From contig DJFR01000092.1 in the NCBI GenBank assembly GCA_002432545.1, forward strand, positions 7,652-20,300: a stretch of 12,649 bases of DNA. Reading direction: 5' to 3'. Position 1 is the first letter of the stretch, and each line of letters starts with the position of its first letter. The notes beneath the pieces are model-generated. The model saw nothing but the letters and a program-made list of their open reading frames with translations, ran no database searches and had not been told where the DNA came from. The stretch comes from Flammeovirgaceae bacterium UBA5867 (GTDB taxonomy: Bacteria; Bacteroidota; Bacteroidia; Cytophagales; Cyclobacteriaceae). This document shows positions 6,488 to 12,649 of this stretch, piece after piece. The position numbers were made by a program, and so were the translations under genes.

Positions 6488-7783
6488 TTACAATCCGTCA
6501 ATCTCGGCTACTACAAATGTACTTCCGCCAATGAAGATCACATCTTCTGCAGAAGCTTTCGCGCGCGCATGCTGAATGGCTTCATTTACATTCGCTATTA
6601 CTTCACCTTTCAAGCCGAGCGCACGCGCCTGCTCCGCCAACAGGTTTGCATTCAGTGCACGCGGTATAGCGGCCTGGCAAAAGTAGTAGTTCGCGTCTTT
6701 CGGCAAAAGCTGAAGTACACCAGAGATGTCTTTATCTTTCACCATACCGATGATCATGAACAACTGCCGGTATGAAAGTCGTTTGAGTTGCTCTGCCACC
6801 TGTACAACACCATCGAGGTTGTGCCCGGTATCACATACGATCAATGGGTTTGTTCCCAGCTTCTGCCAGCGACCTTTGAGTCCGGTCTGTGATGTTACCT
6901 TTGCGAGACCATCGAGCAATTGCTCATCACTGATCGCCCAGCCTTTGTCATTCAATATATCAACTGCACGAAAAACTCCGGCCAGGTTTTTTTGCTGATA
7001 GATGCCTTGCAACGGTAGGGCTATGCCTGTTTGGAATGGCTTTCCGTTTTTCAACACATCGAACAGTATCGTTTGACGATCATCACGAAGCTGAACGGTA
7101 TATATATCGGATGCAAAATGCAGCGGTGCCGACTCGGCTGCTGCCTTGCTTCGGAATACATCTTCAATACCGGGCTGCCGTTCACTAACCACTACCGGAA
7201 CTTTCTTTTTGATGATGCCTGCTTTTTCGGTTGCGATCTTTTCCAGTGTATCGCCCAGCAGATCGGTATGATCCCAACCTATATTTGTAATCAGCGAAAG
7301 CTCGGGTGTGATCACGTTCGTGGAGTCAAGTCGTCCGCCCAATCCTACCTCGATAACAGCAACATCAACCTGCTCACGCACAAAATAATCAAACGCCATC
7401 GCTACGGTTATCTCGAAGAACGAAGGCTTCACGCGTTCGATCACCGGTTGAATACGATTTACAAAATCTACCACGAAGGCTTGCGATATTTCACTGCCAT
7501 TCACGCGAATGCGTTCTGTAAATGACTTAAGATGTGGTGAAGTATATAGCCCGGTTTTATACCCTGCTGATTGCAACACGGAAGCCAGCATGTGCGAAGT
7601 ACTTCCTTTTCCATTTGTACCTGCAATGTGAATGGTCTTGAATTTCTTTTGAGGATTGTCAAGTGCTTCACACAATTCTACCGTATTGGACAGGTCATTT
7701 TTTAATGCCACCGCCCCGACACGCTGAAACATGGGAAGATTCGCGTAGAGGTATTGGAGAACATCTTCGTATTGCGTGAACAT
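6488..7783 (-). CDS. folC: Bifunctional folylpolyglutamate synthase / dihydrofolate synthase
   Basis: FolC adds glutamate to dihydropteroate and to reduced folates in the cytoplasm, using ATP. With the start at 7783 the protein has 431 residues, usual for the family. It shows the Mur-ligase-like P-loop HIAGTNGKGSTSHM (52-65), SPHL (82-85), the omega-loop region FFEITVAMAFDYF, GLGGRLDSTNVI (147-158), GWDHTDLLG (169-177), TEKAGIIKK (185-193) and the C-terminal-domain motif CDTGHNLDG (317-325). An upstream in-frame ATG at 7819 would add 12 residues (MDNACEGIIFAP); I prefer the inner start because Bacteroidota FolC proteins begin shortly before the YLYANLPMFQRVG segment, but the longer form cannot be excluded. 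It appears to be the first gene of a folC-trmB-TPR operon and is divergent from the ammonium transporter gene. Confidence 0.93.
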   Translation of the reverse strand: MFTQYEDVLQYLYANLPMFQRVGAVALKNDLSNTVELCEALDNPQKKFKTIHIAGTNGKGSTSHMLASVLQSAGYKTGLYTSPHLKSFTERIRVNGSEISQAFVVDFVNRIQPVIERVKPSFFEITVAMAFDYFVREQVDVAVIEVGLGGRLDSTNVITPELSLITNIGWDHTDLLGDTLEKIATEKAGIIKKKVPVVVSERQPGIEDVFRSKAAAESAPLHFASDIYTVQLRDDRQTILFDVLKNGKPFQTGIALPLQGIYQQKNLAGVFRAVDILNDKGWAISDEQLLDGLAKVTSQTGLKGRWQKLGTNPLIVCDTGHNLDGVVQVAEQLKRLSYRQLFMIIGMVKDKDISGVLQLLPKDANYYFCQAAIPRALNANLLAEQARALGLKGEVIANVNEAIQHARAKASAEDVIFIGGSTFVVAEIDGL

Positions 7784-8037
7784 GGGCGCGAAAATAATTC
7801 CTTCACACGCATTGTCCATGAATCGAGCTGCATAAGTTTCTGGCAGTTATACCGGCCTGCAACAGTTCTTCAGTTTTTAAAAGATTTTCAAAAAGTCACC
7901 CATTTTTAGACAAACAGGGTAAAACAGGAACTACCTAAAACGTTTTCGGTCATTTTTTATACAAACCAACGCCTTATTTTAACCATATTTTAAAAAAAAT
8001 GGCGAATTTTGAATTACAACCAGAACTTTAAACGCCT
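7784..8037. promoter_or_regulatory. Divergent promoter region between folC and the ammonium transporter gene
   Basis: This 254-base AT-rich gap must hold promoters for both directions. A possible -7 element for the transporter, GAATTTTG (8004-8011, one mismatch to TAnnTTTG), would leave a leader of about 20 bases, but no TTG is properly placed. A 10-bp palindrome AAAACGTTTT lies at 7937-7946. I found no convincing -24/-12 (sigma-54) promoter and no coding frame apart from the optional FolC N-terminal extension. Confidence 0.4.
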
Positions 8038-9366
8038 ATGAAGAAATCATTAATCTTTTTGCTGCTGCTTATCGGCTTCAGCGTGCTGGCAGTCTTCATG
8101 CCGGCAACCCCTAAACAAATTGTGACGGAGGGGATGAACGGTGGTGATATAGCCTGGATGCTGACAGCATCTGCGCTTGTATTATTAATGACACCGGGTC
8201 TTGCTTTCTTTTATGGAGGTATGATCGACATGAAGAACATTATCTATACCATGTTCCAAAGCTTTATCGCGATGGGTGTTGTTGGTGTACTGTGGATCGT
8301 AGTAGGATTCAGCCTTGCGTTCGGAGATTCAATCGGTGGACTCATCGGTGATCCTAGATCGTTCTTTATGTTCCATAATGTACTGGATGGCAAACCGTGG
8401 TCGCTTGCTCCAACCATACCGTTGGTGCTGTTTGCTTTCTTTCAATTGAAGTTCGCCATCATTACGCCTGCCCTCATCACCGGTACATTTGCTGAACGCG
8501 TTCGCTTCAAATCATATATTATATTCTTGGTATTATTCTCGCTCTTTATATACTCACCGCTTGCACACTGGACATGGCACCCCGAAGGATTCCTCTTTAA
8601 AATGGGTGTACTTGATTTTGCCGGAGGTACAGTAGTACACATGTCGGCTGGTATAGCTGCCTTGGTTGCTTCTATCTTTTTGAAAAGCAACGAAGAGAGA
8701 AAACACATTGCGCCTGCTAACATTCCATACGTATTGCTGGGTACAGGTTTACTGTGGTTCGGATGGTTCGGCTTCAATGCCGGAAGTGCGTTGAGCGCGA
8801 GTACACTTGCTGCATCTGCATTTGCTACAACAAACACAGCGTCTGCTGCTGCAGGTCTTGCATGGATCTTGTTTGATTCTGTGCGTGGTAAAAAACCTTC
8901 TGCCCTTGGATTCTGTATCGGTGCTGTTGTAGGTCTTGTCGCTATTACACCGGCTGCCGGTTTCGTAACGATTCCTTCCAGCTTGTTCATCGGTACATTT
9001 GCCAGCTTGATCAGCAACGTGATGGTACATTGGAAAACCACCAAGACTTCACTGGAAGATACACTCGATGTATTTCCTTGCCACGGTGTAGGTGGAGCTG
9101 TTGGTATGGTGATGACTGCTTTGCTAGCCAACACAGCTGTGAACGGTGCAAACACTACGGGTAACGGACTCTTCTTTGGTGAGACAGCCCTGTTCATCGT
9201 GCATATGAAAGCGCTGGTAATTGTAGTAGCCTATACATTTGTAGGTACAGGTATCTTGTTGAAAGTTACTGACCTGATCGCACCCTTAACCATCAGCCAG
9301 TCGCAGAGAACAGTTGAGCCTGCTTACGAAGAAAACCTGGTAGGTGATTTAAGTTCTGTGAAATAA
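8038..9366 (+). CDS. amt: Ammonium transporter, Amt family
   Basis: The 442-residue inner-membrane channel conducts ammonium. A hydrophobic N-terminus (residues 4-20) looks like a signal peptide, as in many bacterial Amt proteins, and about 11 membrane helices follow. Diagnostic features are the twin pore histidines, H201 in FAGGTVVHMSAG and H349 in FPCHGVGG; D193 just before the first; GLAFFYGGM (55-62), PALITGTFAER (144-154) and WFGWFGFNAGSAL (240-252). After the last helix the tail (about 412-442) reads LIAPLTISQSQRTVEPAY and then EENLVGDLSSVK. It lacks the usual GLD...HGE motif by which PII (GlnK) proteins regulate Amt, and no PII gene lies beside it. The gene is monocistronic: it is divergent from folC and ends 24 bases before a strong intrinsic terminator. 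Confidence 0.96.
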   Translation: MKKSLIFLLLLIGFSVLAVFMPATPKQIVTEGMNGGDIAWMLTASALVLLMTPGLAFFYGGMIDMKNIIYTMFQSFIAMGVVGVLWIVVGFSLAFGDSIGGLIGDPRSFFMFHNVLDGKPWSLAPTIPLVLFAFFQLKFAIITPALITGTFAERVRFKSYIIFLVLFSLFIYSPLAHWTWHPEGFLFKMGVLDFAGGTVVHMSAGIAALVASIFLKSNEERKHIAPANIPYVLLGTGLLWFGWFGFNAGSALSASTLAASAFATTNTASAAAGLAWILFDSVRGKKPSALGFCIGAVVGLVAITPAAGFVTIPSSLFIGTFASLISNVMVHWKTTKTSLEDTLDVFPCHGVGGAVGMVMTALLANTAVNGANTTGNGLFFGETALFIVHMKALVIVVAYTFVGTGILLKVTDLIAPLTISQSQRTVEPAYEENLVGDLSSVK

Positions 9367-9390
9367 CAAATCTGACTTTAATAAAAATCG

Positions 9391-9417
9391 AAGCCCCGTT
9401 AACAGCGGGGCTTTTTT
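9391..9417 (+). terminator. Intrinsic terminator of the ammonium transporter gene
   Basis: AAGCCCCG (9391-9398) pairs with CGGGGCTT (9406-9413) around a 7-base loop, and the T-run continues to 9417. The GC-rich stem and T-run are textbook for Rho-independent termination. It separates the transporter from the TerB-like gene. Confidence 0.92.
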
Positions 9418-9438
9418 ATTGGGGATTGATGCTTAACC

Positions 9439-9470
9439 TTTGCGCGGCAACGCGATAAGATTTACATTCG
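9439..9470 (+). promoter_or_regulatory. Predicted promoter of the TerB-like/lipoprotein pair
   Basis: TTTG at 9439-9442 and TACATTCG at 9463-9470 (one mismatch to TAnnTTTG) are 20 bases apart, matching Bacteroidota promoter geometry. The site lies just after the upstream terminator and 22 bases before the ATG at 9493. Confidence 0.4.
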
Positions 9471-9492
9471 CTATACCAAGACCTTTCAAACC

Positions 9493-9858
9493 ATGATCAT
9501 TCATAACTCCTACCCTGATTTTGTTGTATTTCTATACGTGCATTTGTCGCAGGCAGACAGCAGCTACGATCCATCGGAACTCGCTGCCATCAAGAGCAAA
9601 ATGAAAACGCTCTACCCTGCTGATACAGACCTGGAGAAGAAACTATATACAACAATACGGGAGTATAACTCATTTGATAAATCGAAACTGAGTGAATTGT
9701 TCCTGCAAACGGCCAAGCACTTCGGACAAAAGTCTGATCTGCCGAAAGGCAATGTGTTCGAAGCCATGCAGGACATTGTACGTGCCGATGGCAAAGTTGA
9801 TCAATCGGAGACCAAAGCACTTGAAACACTGAAACAACTCATTGACATAACCGTGTAA
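9493..9858 (+). CDS. TerB-like (tellurite resistance/DjlA N-terminal type) helical protein
   Basis: The 121-residue protein has the two-part pattern of the TerB fold: an N-terminal helix with an acidic turn (LSQADSSYDPSEL, 18-30) and a C-terminal helix pair with the family hallmark IVRADGKVDQSE (95-106). These acidic ADGKVD-type turns form a metal-binding site in known TerB structures. No signal peptide or membrane segment is seen, so it is presumably cytoplasmic. No TerC, TerD or other tellurite-resistance gene is present, so a role in tellurite resistance should not be assumed; stand-alone TerB domains are widespread and mostly uncharacterised. It has its own candidate promoter and lies seven bases before the putative lipoprotein gene. 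Confidence 0.8.
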   Translation: MIIHNSYPDFVVFLYVHLSQADSSYDPSELAAIKSKMKTLYPADTDLEKKLYTTIREYNSFDKSKLSELFLQTAKHFGQKSDLPKGNVFEAMQDIVRADGKVDQSETKALETLKQLIDITV

Positions 9859-9865
9859 TACCGTT

Positions 9866-10381
9866 ATGAGAGGTCTCGCCATTGTTATTCCGCTTTTGTT
9901 GCTTTTTTCGTTTGCCTGCAAAAAGCCAAACGCTTCTTTGCAAGCTGATGCGTATGCTGATATACCTCCGCTGATACTGCGCACATCGCTAAAAGATACG
10001 CTTACCAAAAAAGTACTGACAACGCTTCAGCTTAACGATACCGAAGGTGTAAAGATCAAATATCAAAATGGTAACTATGCGAGTTACTTTACGTATGAGG
10101 CTGACGGTGATGCACTGTTGCGTGCTATTGGTTCACTGCCGTTTCCGCGCTATGTAATAAAAGCTGATACTGTATGTCATGCTATATCCTTTCGGGATAT
10201 AGCGTTGTTGAAGAAAAACGTAACGAACGCTGAGTATGAAGCCTCTGCTTTTTTCTGGGACATTGATGCGACAAATTACGATGTGTACGAATGTCTCAAA
10301 CCACCGCTCCGACATACACTACTCATCAGCAAAACCACCCGGCAAGTATTACACCGCGCAGAATATATAGCCCAACTATAA
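9866..10381 (+). CDS. Putative secreted lipoprotein of unknown function
   Basis: I do not recognise this 171-residue protein. It starts MRGLAIVIPLLLLFSFACKK: a short charged N-terminus, a hydrophobic stretch (4-17) and Cys18 followed by two lysines, which suggests lipidation and transport to the periplasm or outer membrane. The lipobox is imperfect, with Ser rather than Leu/Val at -3, so a plain signal peptide or anchor is possible. The mature part is mixed alpha/beta in appearance, with no known motif; two further cysteines occur in DTVCHAISF and VYECLKPPL. The gene starts seven bases after the TerB-like stop codon, so the two are almost surely co-transcribed. It ends five bases before a bidirectional terminator. 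Confidence 0.7.
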   Translation: MRGLAIVIPLLLLFSFACKKPNASLQADAYADIPPLILRTSLKDTLTKKVLTTLQLNDTEGVKIKYQNGNYASYFTYEADGDALLRAIGSLPFPRYVIKADTVCHAISFRDIALLKKNVTNAEYEASAFFWDIDATNYDVYECLKPPLRHTLLISKTTRQVLHRAEYIAQL

Positions 10382-10384
10382 AAT

Positions 10385-10420
10385 AAAAAGAGGATGCCTT
10401 GAACAGACATCCTCTTTTTT
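10385..10420. terminator. Bidirectional intrinsic terminator
   Basis: AAAAAGAGGATG (10385-10396) pairs perfectly over 12 bp with the segment at 10408-10419, leaving an 11-base loop. It gives a T-run on either strand and lies between two convergent genes (stops at 10381 and 10466), so it should end transcription from both sides. Confidence 0.88.
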
Positions 10421-10465
10421 ATTCTATACTATATATCTACAAAGAATACCCTGAAATACTTTGCT

Positions 10466-12508
10466 CTATTTGCGTATTGCCAACCGATAGAGCATGATCA
10501 TCATGGCTATGAAAAAGCCTGTGCCTATCAAATAATATCCACCGGCACCAAATCGATCCGTGATTACGTGCTCCACATTCAATGCGTCCATAATGTTTGG
10601 CCACAGTACGGCAAGAATCGCTACGATTACACCGGTCAATGCACCACCGGCAATAAGTCCCGTTGCAAAAAGACTTCCGCGGCCGAGCTCGTCATCCTGC
10701 GCTTTTTCTCCTTTGCGTTCTGCGCGCCAGTCAACATAACCTTTCACAGCACCACCTGCAAAAATTGGTAATGTAGTGGATAAAGGTAAATATAGTCCGA
10801 TAGCGAAAGCGAGGGCTTTAATACCGCATAACTCCATCGTTATCGCTATAAATACACCCACCATTACAAACTGCCAGTCGAGGTTAAACGAAAGTATACC
10901 ACGTGCCAGTGTCGCCATAAGCGTTGCCTGCGGTGCCGGATACTTGTCGCTACCAATAGCGTGCTCTATACCTTGCGCGAGCATTTCGGGCGTTGGTGTA
11001 TCGAGAATGCGTACAATACCGCCAATAGCAATGGATGAGACTATTGCACCAATGAACAACGCAAGTTGCTGATAGCGCGGTGTTGCTCCTACTATAAAAC
11101 CGGTTTTGAGATCTTGAGATGTACCACCTGCGTTCGAGGCTGCTATACAAATCATACCACCTACAACAAGGGCCAATGGTTCGTAAAATTTACCGGACCA
11201 ACCTATACTGGTAAAGATGAGACACGTACCCATCAATGTAGCAATGGTCATTCCCGAGATCGGGTTGTTGCTGGTCCCCACCAAACCAACGATACGGCTA
11301 GACACTGTCACAAAGAAGAATCCGAAGATAACAATCAGCAAGCCGATGAAGAGTTTCTGAAGTACACTGTCACCCGGCATGATGTTGCTCGGAAGCATCG
11401 CGGTTATCAACACCAATGCTATACTCCCTATAATGACAAACTTGAACGACAAGTCATCTTCCGTACGCAATACACTGGTTTGTCCTTTATCTTTTAATGA
11501 GCCCATGCTCTCACGAAACGAGCTCACAATTGTCGGTATAGTCTTGATGAGGGTGATAAACCCGCCTGCCGCTACAGCGCCCGCACCGATCTGTCGTATA
11601 TAGGCCCGGTATATAGCATCGGCATAACTACCGAAGGTATGTGTTTGTGGATCCCAGTTACCATACCCCCCCGGAGTATCCAGACTTGCCAGGTTTCCTA
11701 ATTTAACAAGCTGCAGGGCAATCGTATCCGGATGAATCAGTGTGCTAAGCAGTGGCGTGATTGCCCACCATGCAAGCACCGAACCTGCTACGAGTATACC
11801 GGATATACGCGGACCAATTATATACCCCACGCCTAAATATTCCGGAGTAATCTCTCCACGCGTTGCAGCCGATGGCCAGTATTTGTTCGTCTGACTCGTA
11901 ATATAGGCCGGCACTTCAGCAATGACATGAAATACTTTCTGCATCAGTGCATACGCCATCGCTATACCCATACCTGCAAAAGCAGTCTGTGCAAATACAC
12001 CACCCTTTTCACCGGCTTGTAATACAGAAGCACACGCGGTTCCCTCGGGGTATGGAAGTGTTCCGTGCTCTTTAACAATGAGCGATCTTCGTAACGGTAC
12101 CATCATCAATGTACCCAGCATACCACCGAAGGCAGCGAGTATCAAAATAGTGAGATAATCGAAATACGCTTCACCTATACTTACTCCGTCTTGTCCTGGA
12201 GACAGAAACAGAAATCCTGGTAAGGTAAATACTACACCGGCTGCTATGGATTCACCCGCAGAGCCTGTGGTTTGTATAATATTGTTTTCAAGTATAGTGG
12301 TCTTGAGAATTTTACGTCCGAGTGTAATGGCAATTACTGCTATTGGTATAGATGCTGTAACGGTCAGACCTGCCTTGAGCGCAAGATATACCGTGGATGC
12401 TCCGAATAGAATTCCAAAGAGCGAACCAAACAATACCGATTTTACTGTAAACTCCGGAATCCGCTGTTCCGGTGAGATGTACGGTTTAAAAAATTTATTT
12501 CCTTCCAT
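10466..12508 (-). CDS. OPT-family oligopeptide transporter
   Basis: The 680-residue protein is a polytopic inner-membrane protein with about 15 hydrophobic segments, the usual size for bacterial OPT/YSL transporters, which use the proton gradient to import peptides or metal chelates. Recognisable stretches are ENNIIQTTGSAGESIAAGVVF (split near 74-93), HGTLPYPEGTACASVL (148-163), SRIVGLVGTSNNPISGMT (404-421), ASNAGGTSQDLKTG (457-470), GATPRYQQ (474-481), and ELCGIKALAFAIGLYLP with PIFAGGAVKG (559-590). The ATG at 12508 gives a short cytoplasmic N-terminus with conserved-looking P-E-F-T before the first helix. Substrate cannot be read: some family members carry iron-siderophore-like compounds. 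The upstream partial gene ends 24 bases before this start, so they are probably one operon whose promoter lies outside the window. Confidence 0.93.
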   Translation of the reverse strand: MEGNKFFKPYISPEQRIPEFTVKSVLFGSLFGILFGASTVYLALKAGLTVTASIPIAVIAITLGRKILKTTILENNIIQTTGSAGESIAAGVVFTLPGFLFLSPGQDGVSIGEAYFDYLTILILAAFGGMLGTLMMVPLRRSLIVKEHGTLPYPEGTACASVLQAGEKGGVFAQTAFAGMGIAMAYALMQKVFHVIAEVPAYITSQTNKYWPSAATRGEITPEYLGVGYIIGPRISGILVAGSVLAWWAITPLLSTLIHPDTIALQLVKLGNLASLDTPGGYGNWDPQTHTFGSYADAIYRAYIRQIGAGAVAAGGFITLIKTIPTIVSSFRESMGSLKDKGQTSVLRTEDDLSFKFVIIGSIALVLITAMLPSNIMPGDSVLQKLFIGLLIVIFGFFFVTVSSRIVGLVGTSNNPISGMTIATLMGTCLIFTSIGWSGKFYEPLALVVGGMICIAASNAGGTSQDLKTGFIVGATPRYQQLALFIGAIVSSIAIGGIVRILDTPTPEMLAQGIEHAIGSDKYPAPQATLMATLARGILSFNLDWQFVMVGVFIAITMELCGIKALAFAIGLYLPLSTTLPIFAGGAVKGYVDWRAERKGEKAQDDELGRGSLFATGLIAGGALTGVIVAILAVLWPNIMDALNVEHVITDRFGAGGYYLIGTGFFIAMMIMLYRLAIRK

Positions 12509-12532
12509 GGTGGTTAATGAGTTCGCGTTTAG

Positions 12533-12649
12533 TTACTGGACGTTGCCCATGAGCTTACGAATTGGTTTACTGAATACCAGTACAATGGCACCGGCTATAA
12601 ACATGATCTTTACAATGAAACCGAAAAGTTCAGTGAGTAAAGTTGGATT
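12533..12649 (-). CDS. C-terminal end of a membrane protein entering from the right edge
   Basis: Only the last 38 codons are visible, ending in TAA at 12533-12535. The peptide has one hydrophobic helix (IMFIAGAIVLVF) followed by a basic end, SKPIRKLMGNVQ. This resembles the last helix and cytoplasmic tail of POT/MFS-type peptide transporters, which would fit the adjacent OPT gene, but such a short piece cannot prove it. The frame is open without interruption to the window edge, and the 24-base gap to the OPT start supports co-transcription. Confidence 0.6.
   Translation of the reverse strand, partial: NPTLLTELFGFIVKIMFIAGAIVLVFSKPIRKLMGNVQ

Noticed and set aside
7784..7819. Twelve-residue N-terminal extension of FolC from the upstream ATG
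   Set aside because: It is possible but does not look like the family's N-terminus; the inner ATG at 7783 gives the normal start, so I used that one.
7838..8014. TGGC-containing strings in front of the ammonium transporter gene as possible sigma-54 promoters
   Set aside because: Neither TGGCAGTTATACCGG nor TGGCGAATTTTGAA has the GG and GC doublets at the required spacing.
8442..9197. A 251-codon open frame on the minus strand inside the ammonium transporter gene
   Set aside because: It is antisense to a clearly conserved Amt protein, and its translation has no family motif; it is a by-product of that gene's codon use.

Overview
The window looks like chromosomal DNA from a member of the Bacteroidota, most likely Cytophagales-like; no taxonomic search was possible. 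Four things point there. A TonB-dependent outer-membrane receptor begins with the CarboxypepD_reg-like domain typical of the phylum. Several start regions carry the Bacteroidota -7 promoter motif TAnnTTTG. Shine-Dalgarno sequences are mostly absent. The gene versions (GTG-started trmB, folC, LpxH-like phosphoesterase, PF13528-type glycosyltransferase) also fit. GC content is moderate, and isoleucine ATA and the string TATA are used freely in many genes.

Layout, left to right. Positions 1-1834 (minus) hold an LpxH-like metallophosphoesterase and a glycosyltransferase that runs off the left edge; their stop and start codons overlap as GTGA, so they are probably translationally coupled. A 368-base gap (1835-2202) holds the phosphoesterase promoter and leader, plus a roughly 200-base foldback element with nested inverted repeats. 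Next is a divergent pair: a DtxR/MntR-family metal-dependent repressor (minus) and a TonB-dependent receptor (plus). Their shared gap contains a DtxR-box-like palindrome placed between the predicted -33 and -7 elements of the receptor promoter. This is the clearest regulatory unit here and suggests metal-controlled uptake.

Positions 5282-7783 (minus) form a probable operon folC - trmB - TPR protein: folate polyglutamylation, tRNA m7G46 methylation and a small TPR protein. The ammonium transporter gene runs divergently from folC and ends at a strong terminator. A TerB-like protein gene and a putative lipoprotein gene follow as a two-gene unit, ending at a bidirectional terminator shared with the convergent OPT-family transporter. 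Just upstream of the OPT gene (minus) is the last 38 codons of another membrane protein that enters from the right edge.

Most of the window is housekeeping or transport. I see no CRISPR array, transposase, phage gene, tRNA or rRNA. The items most worth checking are the metal-regulated receptor with a lone Cys-x-x-Cys in its plug domain, the foldback element, and the ammonium transporter whose tail lacks the usual PII-contact motif.
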